Below are positions 1 through 12,073 of a DNA stretch of 64,000 bases, one piece after another. The position numbers and the translations under genes are program-made. The notes under the pieces are model-generated. The model made no database searches and had not been told where the DNA came from. It saw only the letters and a list, made by a program, of their open reading frames with translations. The stretch's first letter is position 1. The number at the start of each line of letters is the position of its first letter. Origin of the DNA: Perilla frutescens (lineage: Eukaryota; Streptophyta; Magnoliopsida; Lamiales; Lamiaceae); contig BRKX01000002.1 in assembly GCA_026008535.1 (NCBI GenBank), positions 33,719,501 to 33,783,500 of the forward strand, written 5' to 3'.

Positions 1-327
1 TACATACAGCAAAATCATATATCCTTATATTTCTTTGTCAAAAATAAAAATAAAAATTCATATATTCTTATATTTCAACGTACAAGTATTTAATAAGTGG
101 CATATCTCTTTTGGTCTCAAGAGTTCAAGTATTTTAATACTGTTCACAGGTCGAGGTACCTTCATTCTGTTTTCTTGGGGGTGTTAGTTTGTTTTCTATT
201 GGTTCTGTATTTTTCATAAAATATTTTATACCGCATTTCATCAACATAATCATTTTAGTTGTGTATATCTTCGGATTTTCCTGAACAAAAATTCCCTGGA
301 ATCATGCTGGTACACTTTTGAATGCAG
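1..327. other. Upstream PUS10 intron sequence, no exon placed
   Basis: AT-rich sequence ending in a splice acceptor AG at 326-327. It is most simply the intron before the first visible PUS10 exon. An earlier exon could be hidden here, but I find no stretch that matches the expected residues just before YSRNVSQSRW. Confidence 0.6.
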
Positions 328-1142
328 TACTCTAGAAACGTCAGTCAGTCACGTTGGATTATAGATGATGAACGAATGGGTGAAGCATCTGTTGAGGTAA
401 AGAAGCTTCACATACGTAGTTTGTAGTTTTCTGGTAATTATTTTGGACTACATTTAATTTTTTTTCCTTGTTTTGCAGGAAATAGTTGGAAGCAACATCC
501 TCCCTATCTGTCAGGGTGACAACTACAAGTTTCATGCTGCTGGCAGAGAAGACATTGATGTAAAGAATTTGATCTTTTAATCACTATTTGAACCTCTGCC
601 CCCTCTCCCCCTGTCTCCCTTGCTCTCTTAATGCACGTAACTCGGTGACTACCTATCTATGCAGGTTCGGATGTTGGGTACTGGGCGACCTTTTCTGGTT
701 GAGATCCAAAATGCACGCCAATTCCCTTCTGATTTGTTAATAAAGGAGATCGAAATGAAGATAAATAGTTTGGAAAGCAAATTAGTATGCACTAGTGATG
801 TTGATTATTTTGTTGCACTTATCATGTGTGGACTGAGTTATGGAGTATAATATATACTGGTCTATGCAGGTACAGGTAAAGAATCTTAGGTTTTTGGGTA
901 GTCAGGGTTGGGATCTGATGCGTGAAGGAGAAGCAGAGAAGCAGGTAACTCTTGCTTTTAGTAGTGAACTGCTGCTATCTTGGTTATTAACAACGTGATG
1001 ACCAGTAGTACTAAAGTTGCAATACACTCTTTTTTTCTTTTTTGCAGAAACAGTATGCTGCGCTAGTGTGGATTTCTCATCCCCTTGAAAATGATGATGA
1101 TCAGAAATTATCATCACTCAGGGACCTGGTACTTTAGTACTC

Positions 1143-1173
<31 letters not shown>

Positions 1174-2507
1174 TTGCCATTTTCTTTCTCTCCCCCACCC
1201 TTCATCTCTGTGCACAGAGCCGCTTCTTTGTTATCAACATCTCTCCTGATTTTGTTCTCGAGCTTTTTGTTTGGCGAACGTTGTAATTCGAAATTTTATT
1301 TTTTCAGTAGTTTGTCTGATTACTGGTTCCATTTTCTTGTGCAGCAAATTTTTCAGAAAACACCAATAAGGGTTCTCCATCGTCGAAGTCCATTAGAACG
1401 TGAAAGAACCATACATTGGTAGGAAAGTTCTACATTAGAAAGTAGTAATTCTTCTCCTTTGCAGTTTGATTTACTTCTATCTCACATTTCAGGATGAGAA
1501 TAGAGAGGGTAGCTGGTAGTTCTCAATATTTTCTGCTGCACTTGTGCACTCAGGTTAAGTATCTTAGTCTCAGTGTATGATTGATTCTACCTATTCTGTC
1601 TGAAAACTCCACAACCATTCACCTACTGTTGCTTTCAAACTCACAGCTCAATTAGGGTTGAGAGAACTTCAGAATATTGAATATAAAGTTAAAACGGTTA
1701 TTTCATATCAAAAGTATATGACTATTTGCATCTACTCATAATTACTTTTCTGTAATGTGAAACAAAAAGTAAGTATGAAGAGAAATCAATACATTTTCTG
1801 AAACTCTTTGCTTGTGGTATTTGCTTCTGCTGAAACCTCAGAGGTTCATCCTTAGAGGAAACCTAATATATGTTGTTGATTATAACAATAAGGCCCAACT
1901 TATTCAATTTAACAAATTGCAGTTAGAATAAAAATCACAGTAAAAAACTCGCATCCAATATTTTCTTTTGGAATAAGCTGATAATGACGACTGTCTCAAC
2001 CAGGCTGGAACTTACATCAAAGAATTTGTTCATGGGGATCTCGGACGCACACATCCCAGGTATGAAATACCACCACATTTATATTATCATAATATCATCC
2101 ATATCTTAGATTTTAGCTTGTCAACTCCTCCAGATCGGTATTTCTTTCTACAATTGTAGTTAGAACTTGTTGGAAACAGATTACGTCTGAAAACTAAATG
2201 TCTCTAGAAAATTTAGGAGCGGAGTTCAAGTTGTCGGGCATATTATTTTGTTAATCTAAATTCTGTGAATTTTGTGGAATATATATTAACGAGCGTTCAA
2301 AACAATGATCTGAGCATCTTTAACAATTTCATCAAACAGCTACAGATGCACCTAACTTTTATGTCTGGTCTCCCACTTACAGTTCTTTTTTTTTTTCTTG
2401 CCATTTTTATGCTATATCTTTGCAGTGTTGGTTCAATCCTGGGATGCAGAGCAGAAATATTACAACTTGATGTCACAGATGTGAAGATGGATTGCTTCCA
2501 GGCCTAA
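328..2507 (+). CDS. PUS10: tRNA pseudouridine synthase Pus10, C-terminal exons (5' end outside window)
   Basis: Converts uridine to pseudouridine in the T-arm of tRNA (positions 54/55 in the known family). Nine exons can be joined in one frame: 328-396, 479-559, 665-784, 870-944, 1048-1128, 1345-1418, 1493-1553, 2004-2059, 2426-2507. All introns are GT..AG. They encode 232 residues ending in TAA. The catalytic motif GREDIDVRMLGTGRPF spans the second and third exons; the Asp of GRED (551-553) aligns with the catalytic Asp of the family. Further family signatures are RWIIDDERMGEASVEE, TPIRVLHRRSP, TQAGTYIKEFVHGDLGRTHP and the C-terminal AEILQLDVTDV. The N-terminal THUMP-like and zinc-binding part is missing because the window starts inside the gene. 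I could not place another exon in 1-327. No frame damage is seen, so the gene looks functional. Exon borders are read by eye from splice sites and family similarity. Confidence 0.95.
1143..1164. repeat. (TG)11 microsatellite in a PUS10 intron
   Basis: A pure TG dinucleotide run lies in the intron after the exon ending at 1128. It is useful as a polymorphic marker; no coding role is seen. Confidence 0.95.
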
Positions 2508-3041
2508 GTAAGGCTTCACTGTCCTATATTTCACCCAAGACTTGTTTGCCGTTGCAAATATAACCCTTCTTGTACACCTTCAATTTTGTTCTATTTAGTT
2601 TACAACTTATGTTTCACCGTTAAAACAAAAAAATGCTATAATGTAGAAAAATTGAAGACCTTTAAACGTCTATAAAAAAATTGTGTTCATTTACTACTTT
2701 ATTTAAATCTTAGACTACACGTTTACATTCATACACGGGAAGTGGTTTGGAAGGAAATACTCTAGTAGTATGTGCAAAATCAGCGAAGTGGTTTGGAAGG
2801 AAGAATTTTGATGGAAAAATGTCATTAATGTAAATGAATTCAATTGGCACAATGTTTAGAATAAAAGAAACGAAAAACCAAAAACCACAATTCCCAAAAA
2901 TGTTAAGAACAAATTTAATCAACTAGCATATAGTAATTTGAAGTTAACAACCAACAAGAACTAGGAATGTTTAATGAACTTATTACCAATAATATTCTAA
3001 TAATTAGCATAATAAAAATTAATTGATAATTGAAAAAAATG
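2508..3041. other. PUS10 3' UTR and AT-rich flank
   Basis: The sequence after the PUS10 stop is AT-rich and has no credible ORF. A near-duplicate of about 18 bases (gtggtttggaaggaa) occurs at 2741 and 2788. Nothing else is recognised up to the MULE target duplication at 3042. Confidence 0.5.
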
Positions 3042-3050
3042 TTTCTAAAA

Positions 3051-3946
3051 GAAAAATTCTAAATACAAGCTCCGATTTACTCTCTATAGCCCCCAAATTA
3101 AATAAATTATAAATATTACATAAATGTTCTTTTTTACCCTCATAGCCCCTGTGTTTTTTTATTTTAGATCTTATTATCATCTTCTTCAATACCCAACCAA
3201 ATATAACTCCCAACATCTCCGCCGGCAAACGTTCTTTATTTAATTTAAAAACAAAAGCAACTCGAATCATTCGTAATCAATTCCAATGCAATACATGTGT
3301 AATTAGATTCATTATACCTTATAATCATTGGTAATTAATTGCAGCGTAACATCAATAGTTGTCCATATATTATTATTGAATTATTCATCCCTATACATAT
3401 TCTTGTGATCATGTGAATATGGATACGCAACCGCAGGAGGCGAGAATCACCAAAGCTTTGCTGGCGGCGGCGGCGGAGCTCATCATTTAGGCCCAAGGTA
3501 ATCAGCATAGCAACCACACATAATAGTACTTTGCAATTTAATATATCACAGTAGAACATTATTGTAGAGATGGGTATATATATGATAGATAAACACATAT
3601 ATCCATTATTGTTAAGGTTTTGTTCAAATTCAGAGTTATTTAGTATATTATATTTATATGTTTTTAAGAACGATTCGAGTTGTTCATAATTTTATTATGT
3701 TTTTAAATTAAAAAAATGACCCTTCAAATTGTCTTTTATGTTCTTGATGATGGTGTACTTTTGTAGAGCAACCACGTGACCAATTGAAATATTGGGGGCT
3801 ATATTTTGTTAGGATTTTGATAAAGAAGATAAGTTGAAATTAAATGAGATTATAAGGGTAAAAATGAACATTTATTTAATATCTATAATTTATTTAATTT
3901 TAGGGTTTATAAAGAGTAAAACGGGGTGACTTTATTTAAATTTCCC
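3051..3946. mobile_element. Non-autonomous Mutator-like element (MULE) carrying a GC-rich insert
   Basis: The element is 896 bp and flanked by a perfect 9-bp target duplication, tttctaaaa, at 3042-3050 and 3947-3955; 9 bp is the Mutator hallmark. The termini are long inverted repeats of roughly 200 bp or more: the left starts GAAAAATTCTAAATA and the right, reversed, GGGAAATTTAAATAA. Both arms carry a shared stretch like AAATTAAATAAATTATA.ATATTA.ATAAATGTTC. There is no transposase. The middle (3419-3500) is markedly GC-rich with a GCN repeat, unlike its surroundings. This is the look of a Pack-MULE that captured a gene fragment, but I cannot name the donor gene. Confidence 0.85.
3419..3500. 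other. GC-rich segment inside the MULE, possible captured exon
   Basis: About 80 bases of GC-rich, codon-like sequence in an AT-rich element. On the plus strand an ATG at 3419 opens 23 codons (MDTQPQEARITKALLAAAAE...) before TAG. On the minus strand an ATG near 3488 opens a short hydrophobic ORF beginning MMSSAAAAASKALVILASCG. Either could be the start of a captured first exon; neither is long enough to identify. Confidence 0.35.
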
Positions 3947-4090
3947 TTTCTAAAAATAGATTAAAATAAACAATCCACATTTTTTTAAAAAAACTTGTAA
4001 ATGTGGGGTATGAATTGTAAAGTGAGAGTGTGAATGTAATAAGGGCACTTATGCTTTGGAGGTTGAAGCCGTTAGGTTGGGTTGGGTTGA

Positions 4091-4511
4091 GAGCATCTCC
4101 AACAATACTTCTTCATTTTTAGGTATTTTATTGCCACGTAATCGCCACGTTAAAAGTAAAATTCATTCCAAAATACATACATATATATACACATACAATA
4201 AAAATAAAAAAGTACAAAATAAACAATTATAATAAAAAAAACATAGTGGGAAGGCTACAGGCGGGAGGCCCGCATATGTGTCTACCCTCACCCTCAATTG
4301 CTCAACGCACACTATTTTTTATTTGGAAAAAAGGAGAGTGTACCACACTTCCCAATTTCCCACTTCTATAAATAAAAAATTCCTAGGAAGTTGCAGCACC
4401 TCCTCATTAAAATTCATCCATCCAAAATTCTTTATTCACAATGAAAAATTCTCCAAAAGTAGGAATATGTTAAGTGCCAACTCACCGTATTCTTAACCAT
4501 TGGAGATGCTC
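4091..4511. mobile_element. MITE with GAGCATCTCCAA termini (PIF/Harbinger-like)
   Basis: A 421-bp segment is bounded by perfect 12-bp inverted ends, gagcatctccaa at 4091-4102 and ttggagatgctc at 4500-4511. The flanking trinucleotides are TGA and TTA, close to the TTA/TAA duplications of PIF/Harbinger elements but with one mismatch. No transposase ORF is present. Superfamily assignment is an inference from the termini. Confidence 0.6.
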
Positions 4512-5167
4512 TTATTTGTTTGAGTTCAAAAAATGGGAGTTAGGACTTAGGAGGTTGGGTTTGGGTTGAGTTGTTTGGTTTCAAAAATGAGAGTTGGGAT
4601 GGGCGGACAATGCCCCAATTAGAAGAGGTGATAAGTTACACTCTCCAAAATCTCAACATTTTTTTTAGTTTCATTGTAAAAACTAGTATATTGGGATAAG
4701 TTTATGTTTAACAAGTAAGACCGTGTTAAAATTGATTTCTGGGTTTATCGTTATGACTTATGGGATAAGTTTATAAAAGTAGATGAGTTTTTATTTTTGA
4801 TGTGGCGCTCTAGTGGTAAAGTTGAAGTTATTTTTCTAGGTTTATTATTACTACCATCCTAAATAGTAAATATGGGTTGGGAATTGTACCATGTCGGACC
4901 TATCAGATTTTACGATATCTGTTTGCTTTTTCCTCCTAATTAATAGGGATTATTCATAAAATTCAACCGTAAATTTTGAAATATGAGATTATACCCCAAT
5001 TTAATATTTTAAATCCCAAAATTAATTAAATTATAAATAATATTATTTTAATAGATTCATAACTCTTAACTAAAATAAAACGAGCCAATAAATTGTTCAC
5101 TTTATGATAAAAACTTATTTTATTTCTTGGTAAAAAAAATAAAATAAGACATCACTGTACATCACAC

Positions 5168-5455
5168 TAGGGCTGGCAAATCGGGCCGGTCAGCCCAGCC
5201 CGAAAATTTACAGGTCTATTTTTCGAGGCCCGACCTGAAAATATTCCGGACCTACTATTTTGAGGCCCAATAAGCCCGAAAGGCAGGCCGGGCCGCCCAT
5301 GAGCCTAGTGTATTTTTCGGTATTTTGGGTCACAAAACCCGGCCCATTCAGGCCTAATTTTTTTTAGCCCGGTCCTGCCTAAACTTGTTTCAGGCCTAAT
5401 TTCTTTTAGCCCGACTTGGCCGGAAAAGCTGCCCGAGCCGAAATTGCCAGCCCCA
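5168..5455. mobile_element. Short hAT-type MITE
   Basis: A 288-bp element starts TAGGGCTGGCAA and ends TTGCCAGCCCCA, giving near-perfect inverted termini. The flanking 8-mers catcacac (5160-5167) and catcacgc (5456-5463) differ at one base, as expected for an old hAT target duplication. The interior is made of repeated GCCCG / CGGGC words in an otherwise AT-rich region. It is non-coding. Confidence 0.8.
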
Positions 5456-6114
5456 CATCACGCCATCATTTTCTCCTTCTTGGGTTCGTCTCCATTTTCT
5501 TCATGACTCCTATTAAGAGACTAATAGGAAAGATTAGACCTTATTTAGTTTTATTTCCAATATCAATTTTCAGTTTTTCAATATTTTTAGTTCAATTTAC
5601 GAGGGGTATTGGTTTTTGAAAAAATGTAATGATTTTGTTATAATGAATGATTTAATGTTTAGAATTATAAGTTTGGAAAATGAAAATATATTTGTTTGAT
5701 TATATTTTCAATTTGAAATTTGTGGTTAAGATAAAAAGATGAATATTTGTGTGGTTATGATGAATTAATGAATATTTAAATAATGAGTCACACTATTAGG
5801 TTATATAGGATTGGGAAAAAATAAAAATTGAAATTGAAAATGAATAAAACAAATGTGTTTCTGGTGTTTTGAATAGTAAAAAATGAAAAATTTTCATTTG
5901 AAAATGAAAACAAACGAGACCTTAATTTTTCACGGCTAATATTATTTCCAAACAACTCTGTAGATAACATAAAATTAAATATTATATATAATATTTTTAT
6001 TGATTTTTATATATATTTATTTAGTTTTGAAATCTTATGAAATCCAAAATTAGATAAAATGTTTAAATAATAAAGATATTATTATATGATAAATATTAAG
6101 AGTCTTTGACAACA

Positions 6115-6720
6115 AGTAAATATCTTTCAAAAAGATATATATCAATTTTCAACAGCCAATAAGATAATGCCACGTCAACCTTAGATCTCTCTTCCTACAA
6201 TTATAAATAAAGGTCTCCATATCAGTTGAAAATCACACCAGAAGTCATTTGAACAGTTCAAGAATTTGAGAAGAAATTCCATAAGTGAAATTCTCTCAAA
6301 TATTCAAGGCGTTCTTCATCAAATTCATTCCGAAATTGGTGTTCGATCCGGAAACAAGGCGTCGGCCATCCGAATTAACTTTATCAAGTCCAAATACCAA
6401 GTCAAAGAAGATCGAGGATACAAATCTTTTCCGAAAACTTCAAAGGCCAATTTCAAACAACAAGTCCGAGAAAATCAAAGAGACAATTTTACTCTGAAGA
6501 TTTCAAAGACCGTTTGAAGATCAAGTTTTAAAGAGAAGAATCAGAGAAAAAATAAAGATTGGATCCGTATAAATATATTTTGATCCAAAAATCATCTGAA
6601 TTGTACAAGTTTTATGTTTTACCAAATTAAATACAAAATTTTGTGTTACAAACTCTTCGAAGGAATGCCCTTATGGATTTATAAAAACAACAAAATTACA
6701 ATATTTGCATTACATTAATA
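6115..6720 (+). other. Possible promoter and leader of a degraded retroelement or pararetrovirus-like repeat
   Basis: The stretch has a TATA-like motif (attataaataaagg near 6200), then a leader rich in tttc/gaa words with two overlapping ORFs of 83 and 70 codons that match no family I know, and then a T-rich tail near 6600-6650. This layout resembles an LTR or a pararetroviral promoter region. No second copy, no primer site and no recognisable protein domain is seen in the window, so the call is weak. Confidence 0.25.
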
Positions 6721-6908
6721 AATCTCCACCAACTGTTCAAACACATGAAAAGATAAATAATCATCTCTTTATAGTATATGTTAACAATTTGAGAGTTCGA
6801 TGCAGAAATTTAGGTATCAAAGTTATGGTCAAATCAATAGAAGATTGTTGCACTTCGTAAAGGAGGGCCTCTTTCATTTAATCATGATCGATGGTGAGTG
6901 GACCATGA

Positions 6909-7523
6909 TCAAACAGTAATAGCAAGATGCAACAATAGCTTATTAAAAATAATAAGACGAACAGAAATACAATATTAAAATTACACAATGCAATACAAAA
7001 TATTGCACTAATAAAATTAACACTATCTATATAATAATGCAGTAAAACTACAAATAAAACTAAATAATAAGGACAATTTAAATAACTTAAACAATTTAAA
7101 TAACTAGAATAATTTAAATAACTAAACAATTTAAATAACTAGAGTAAATTAAAAGACAAGACTAAGTTTAGAAGAAACCCGAGGCCTGTGGAGATCACAA
7201 TTTCCTTAAATCAAATTTGCCCCGTATGAGCGTCTGATTCCCAGGATACAACGGACCAACCAGAGCAATTTTCGACGAACTGAGATTTGCCCGAACTTAA
7301 ACTAAAAAAAATTGGAACTAAAACCGACTCGAAATATGAGCTCAAAAATTAAGCAAAATCAAGAAGGTTCAAAATGAGGCTAAAGCTCAATTTTTGGTGT
7401 GTTTTATCAAAATGGGTTAGATGCCTATTTATAGAAAAAGGATTGAGGCTTTCCTATTGAGACAACCGATGTGGGATTCAAATTTCGTACCATTTCCCAA
7501 TTTTTCCCTCATAATTCCCAACA
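6909..7523 (-). repeat. 3' LTR of the copia element
   Basis: This 615-bp copy matches 16911-17508 along its length. It contains an extra block of about 20 bases near 7100-7125 made of an additional aataacta-acaatttaa unit. The outer end (tcaaacagtaat) has diverged from the other copy (tgaatagtaat). Confidence 0.9.
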
Positions 7524-8050
7524 ATCCCCCACATGAGGGAAATTTTCGATCAAGTTCAACAGTTGAACCCGGCATAGGATATGTAGGTGTAACCCTTTGA
7601 ATCTTCCCTTATAAAATATATCGACTTTACTGGCTCTCAGTAGATGCGATGTCCTTGAACTGGTCTGTCGTTTGTGTAAACGATGATATACTTTACATAG
7701 GATTCTCCCTAACATATCTCTGTTCTCATTGTTATGTTCATTCATGGCCCTGCACATCCGCATGGTTCTGTAAGAGGGTCTAAGAATTGATCCTTACACA
7801 ATTCTCTTCGAAGCGGCACCACTTCTCTCTTATATAGGTGATTCTTTTCAAATTGCCAGTACTACTTCGCTCGACTCATCAACGCATAAGAATCATTAAA
7901 AGCCACAAGCTTATCCTTCTCTATTCGGGTATCACTTAACAAAGGGATAACAACCCCCACAGTGATCATACGAGTTTTTTTTACAATTAGGTTGTCCCAT
8001 TGAACCTAGATCTTGGGATCTCCAATCAACTAGGTTGGGTTTCCATTGTA

Positions 8051-8300
8051 TCAACTCTTTTCTAGAGGCTTTAGTCCCATTCCTCTTGTCGATTTCGCAA
8101 CCAACTCTCTGTTTAACCCCTTGATTAATGGATTCGCTAAGTTATCTTTTGACTTCACATAGTCGATAGAGATAACACCAGTTGAGAGTAATTGTCTAAT
8201 GGTATTATGTATTCGACATATATGTCTAAACTTACCATTATACATATTGCTCTGTGCCCTGCCAATGCAGATTGACTGTCACAGTGTAGACAGATTGCAG
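8051..8300 (-). pseudogene. Copia RNase H C-terminal remnant
   Basis: Minus-strand reading gives fragments like CDSQSA, then MYNGKFRHI, IDYVKSKDNLANPLIKGLNRELV and a tail GMGLKPL. These are the end of a copia RNase H, on the same strand as the RT at 12074. It lies next to the polypurine tract and 3' LTR, so it is the missing 3' end of the same element. The middle of RNase H is lost. Confidence 0.85.
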
Positions 8301-8706
8301 TCTATCTATGTTCTCAAATTTAAAAGATTTCTCTAGTCGATCATAGTCTTGCTCGGCTCTAGGTAGACTTATCTAATTCAGACAACTAAAATATTCCTTA
8401 AAATTGAAGTGACGTCGAAAGCTGCATTGCGATCCTGGAACGTCGATTGCGCCGCCTTTGCCAAGGATCCCACGTGCTCTGTGTCTTCAATCTACTCGTA
8501 CTTGATTACAGATTTTTAACAAAATGCTACCGACTTGCACTAAGTAGATCCATCTTTACTAAGATAATGCAAAACTTTATTCCAACTTAAAAACTTCTTT
8601 GCGTTCTCATACGTTTGCTAAAAAAATAAAACTAAAACCAAAATAGCTATGAAAACAAACTAGAAATGGGTAATAAAATCTAACGCGTTGTTATCTTTCT
8701 TTTTTT

Positions 8707-9816
8707 TCACTCCTCGCCATTCATCGCAAAAGCTCTAGAATTTCCTCTCTTTTCGGCGTTTCCACTTCCTTTGGTGTTTCCTCTCTCGGTGTTTCCCACT
8801 CTTCCAGCGTTCCTATTTTGATGCAATGGACAATCCCAGGCCTTATGTCCCTCCTTGTGGCATTTGAAGCAAACTTGTGTCCCTAACTTACACTCTCTTG
8901 GATGGTATTTGTGACATTTCTGGCATTGAGGATATCGAGATATCACTCCAGGCGTCTCTTCTCTAGTAACATTCGGCTTCTTCTCAGGTTGGAAACTCCG
9001 TTCTCTATCTTGGGCATCGCGGTCATCCCATCGTCTCTTTCCGCGACTGCTGCTTGGAGGTCTCGAGGTTGTCTTGTCCAAATTTAGACGAGTTGACACT
9101 GCTGGAGCTCGTTGCACAATTTCTGAGTAGGTAGTGAGATTGAGTGCGGATAGGTGTGCTCCAATTTCAGGACGCAATCCATCTTCAAATCTCCAGGCCT
9201 TCTTTTCATCTGTGTCTACCAAGTGGGGAGCATAGCGAGCTAGCTGGTTGAATTTTTGCTCGTACTCCAGAATAGTCATGTTGCCTTGCTCTATATTCAT
9301 TAGCTCTTTCTCTTTTTGCTTCCGGAACGCCTTTGGGAAGTAATTTTCCATGACCATTCTTTTGAAAATGGTCCAGGTCAAGCTGGTCTGCTGTTCTGGA
9401 CTCATGCTGATCTTTACTGCCTCCCACCAATGACTTGCGTCATCCGTCAGCTGGAACACTGCACAGGTAACTCTTTGGACATCTGAGCATCCTAAGTAAT
9501 CGAAGATTCGCTCCAGTTCTCGAATCTACTCTTCTGCTGCTAGAGGCCCTCCAGTTCCTTTCAACTTGGGCGGTCCTAACTGGCGAAAATGCGTCAAGAT
9601 ACCGTCTCCTTCCTGCTGTTAATGTTGATTCTGATTCTGGTTCTGATTCTGATTCGGTTGGGGTAGAACTCTTCTTAGTGCATCTGCAAGATTTTGGGCA
9701 AATGCATCCATGTCGTTGTTTTTATTCCCCCCATTCTCATTGTCGTCAAAATTATTCATTGACTCCGTTTCCTCGCTTTCCTCTTGGATTGGTTGCGTAT
9801 TCTTCTTCGGTGGCAT
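8707..9816 (-). pseudogene. Gypsy gag with two in-frame stops
   Basis: Structural protein of a Ty3/gypsy element. It starts MPPKKNTQPIQEE at 9816 and has an NQ-repeat run. In-frame stops lie near 9619 and 9530; the rest is open to 8707. The retrotransposon gag core reads FQLTDDASHWWEAVK…FPKAFRKQKEKELMNIEQG..TILEYEQKFNQLARYAP. It ends with the CCHC zinc knuckle CFKCHKEGHKAWDC. The reading stops at 8707 instead of running on into protease, consistent with the truncation. Confidence 0.9.
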
Positions 9817-10176
9817 GATTCCTATTGTCGACCATAGCGCAAAGATTAAGTATTTTAATGAAAATTAAATATAACTATTTTATTGATCCAACTCTCCTCG
9901 GGACATGTTCTGAGTACTAGCTGAAGTTCTTTTGCGTGTCCTAGAAGTCAACTTCTTCTAAGCATCTAATAACATAATCCTTAGGGTAAATCTCGAGGAC
10001 AGTAAAAACATTTCATCATAAAACATACTTTTTCATATAATCATAACTTGACATGAAATCATAACTGTAACTTTTATCTCTTCTCGGAGCGATGCGGCGG
10101 ATGTGATGATGGTCATTATTCACTTGATTTTTTTTTTAAAGTATGCAGGAAAGTAAACCTGTCTCTGATACCACTC

Positions 10177-11985
10177 TGTAACGCCCCAATTTCACTTTTA
10201 ATAGAAAAAGACACGTTATCCATGCTTTTCATTAATAAAATAAAATATTTTACTTGAAATACAGCGGAAGTTTCTAAGCATAACTCGACATTTATTACAT
10301 AAAATAAAGTAAAAAATAAATTAAATCTTTAATCATGCTTGATCACTTGACCACCATCATCACATCTTGTCCGCTACGCATCACCCGAGACAACACCTGA
10401 AAAGATAAGTAGTTTTTGGGGTGAGTACTACTGACTCAGTGGGGAGTGTCCAATTATCCAAGCTATATATCAAACAGAATAATATGCAAATCATAAACTT
10501 GTGTTCAGTCCGTAGACCAAACCATGTAGCCCGGAGGATCTGCGTGATAGCTCGAAAGCTCTGCGTGATAGCCCGTAGGCTCTGCGTGTATAGCCCGAAG
10601 GCTCTGCGTGATAACCCGTAGGCTCTTGTTATGCTGTGACATCACATATATTCGGTAAAACATATAGAGAGGATAATAGGGACAAGTTCAACGTAAAACC
10701 CCACCTTGACCTTGACCTCGATATTAACCAATTAAGTCTTGTATGCCTTGCCTATACATTATTTATCTTGAATTAATATAAATGTGTATAATGCTATGCG
10801 ACAATGCTTGACATGAAAACATTATGATCTCCTAATCTAAATGTAATGATACGTAAATAATACACATATATCCATGAACTCTTAACTATATAAATCATGA
10901 TATGGTGTTTTAAATCATTAAAACTTAATGCCAAGCTAACCTACGAAATTATGAATAATAATACAAGTAATGCATGACCCAAAACTTTTCTTATTTTTGA
11001 TGCCAATCCCTTTACGTCACTTTATGAAATAATTTCATGTTATAAAATAAATGTCTAATGCATGCTTTTTGGACTCAACATTCTCGGTCCAAACTTTCCA
11101 AGCTTATAATTTAAAACAACATCACTCAAGTGGTCCACCTACAAAACAAAATCAGATTACAAATAACAAATTCTCTCTCTCTCTCTCTCTCTCTCTACGT
11201 GAAACAGCAACAACAACGACCTTCATCCTTTATTTTTCTTTTCGCTGCACCGCCACAACTGCTGGGGTCGAACTGGACTGCACCGAACAGCAGCTGCACT
11301 ACTGCAGTCCGCTGAGAGGCCATCATCGTTGTATCGAAAGCTCGTCTCTTACGTCGCCGAATAGAAACTTACCGGATATAATGTGAGCAGCAACTGCTCC
11401 TGAAAGCGGAGCTTCTCAACAACCAACTCCCTCATCTTACACCCCAAACCCACCCAATGCTATGCGTATGCAATGGTAAAGAAAGACATACAAACTGGAA
11501 GAGATTTCATACCTTTCGAAGAGTTGAAGCTTTTAAAACATTAAAACTCTAGCTTGTTTCGTTTCTTTTTGTGTGAAGAAAGAGATGGGTAAAAGCCCTA
11601 TTTATACTAATTGTTAGGGTTAGAAACGTGGGAAAAGGATTTGACCTCGAAGTTATCCTTAGCAAGGCTTGATAAGGACTAAAAAAAATGATATACTTAA
11701 AGAGTTTGAGATATATCAAAGTTATCTGCATAGCGTGGGGAAGAAGGAGAAAGAAAAGGAAGGATCTAAACTTTGGGCTCAACCATTTTGGGCTTGAAAC
11801 CTGGATTAAATTAAATAATGCCATAGCCTATAATTTAAAATGGGCCTTCATAAAAAAAACTATATGCATGCTCATGATATAAATTATCATATACTATAAT
11901 TAATAAATTCATGCTTCATTATTATTAAACTTACTACGCGCGACTTATTAGACTTAAGCAATTAATATCACACATAAATAAATAA

Positions 11986-12022
<37 letters not shown>

Positions 12023-12063
12023 AAAATGTAGCAATTTAAATATTAGAAAACCGGGTCGCTACA
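10177..12063 (-). repeat. Gypsy 5' LTR, 1887 bp
   Basis: On the plus strand it runs from TGTAACGCCCC to GGTCGCTACA, so in element orientation it starts TGTAGCGACCCGG, a common Ty3/gypsy LTR start. A TATA-like tataaatagg lies near 11600 on the minus strand. It includes a CT run (11170-11196), a TA run (11993-12019) and a 21-bp tandem repeat (10527-10628). Confidence 0.88.
10527..10628. repeat. 21-bp imperfect tandem repeat in the gypsy LTR
   Basis: About five copies of a unit like tagcccgNaggctctgcgtga, one copy being 22 bp. Similar short tandem blocks are common in gypsy LTRs of plants. Confidence 0.85.
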
Positions 12064-12073
12064 TTATACCTTT

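Larger units (their letters stand above)
8700..12063 (-). mobile_element. Ty3/gypsy fragment (5' LTR, primer site and gag) inside the copia element
   Basis: A minus-strand gypsy 5' end: LTR 10177-12063, then a tRNA-Met-like primer site (tggtatcagaga, 10162-10173), a leader, and gag to 8707. Nothing of pol or of the 3' LTR is visible, so the left part has been deleted together with part of the copia RNase H. 8301-8706 is unassigned and could belong to either element. Confidence 0.85.
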
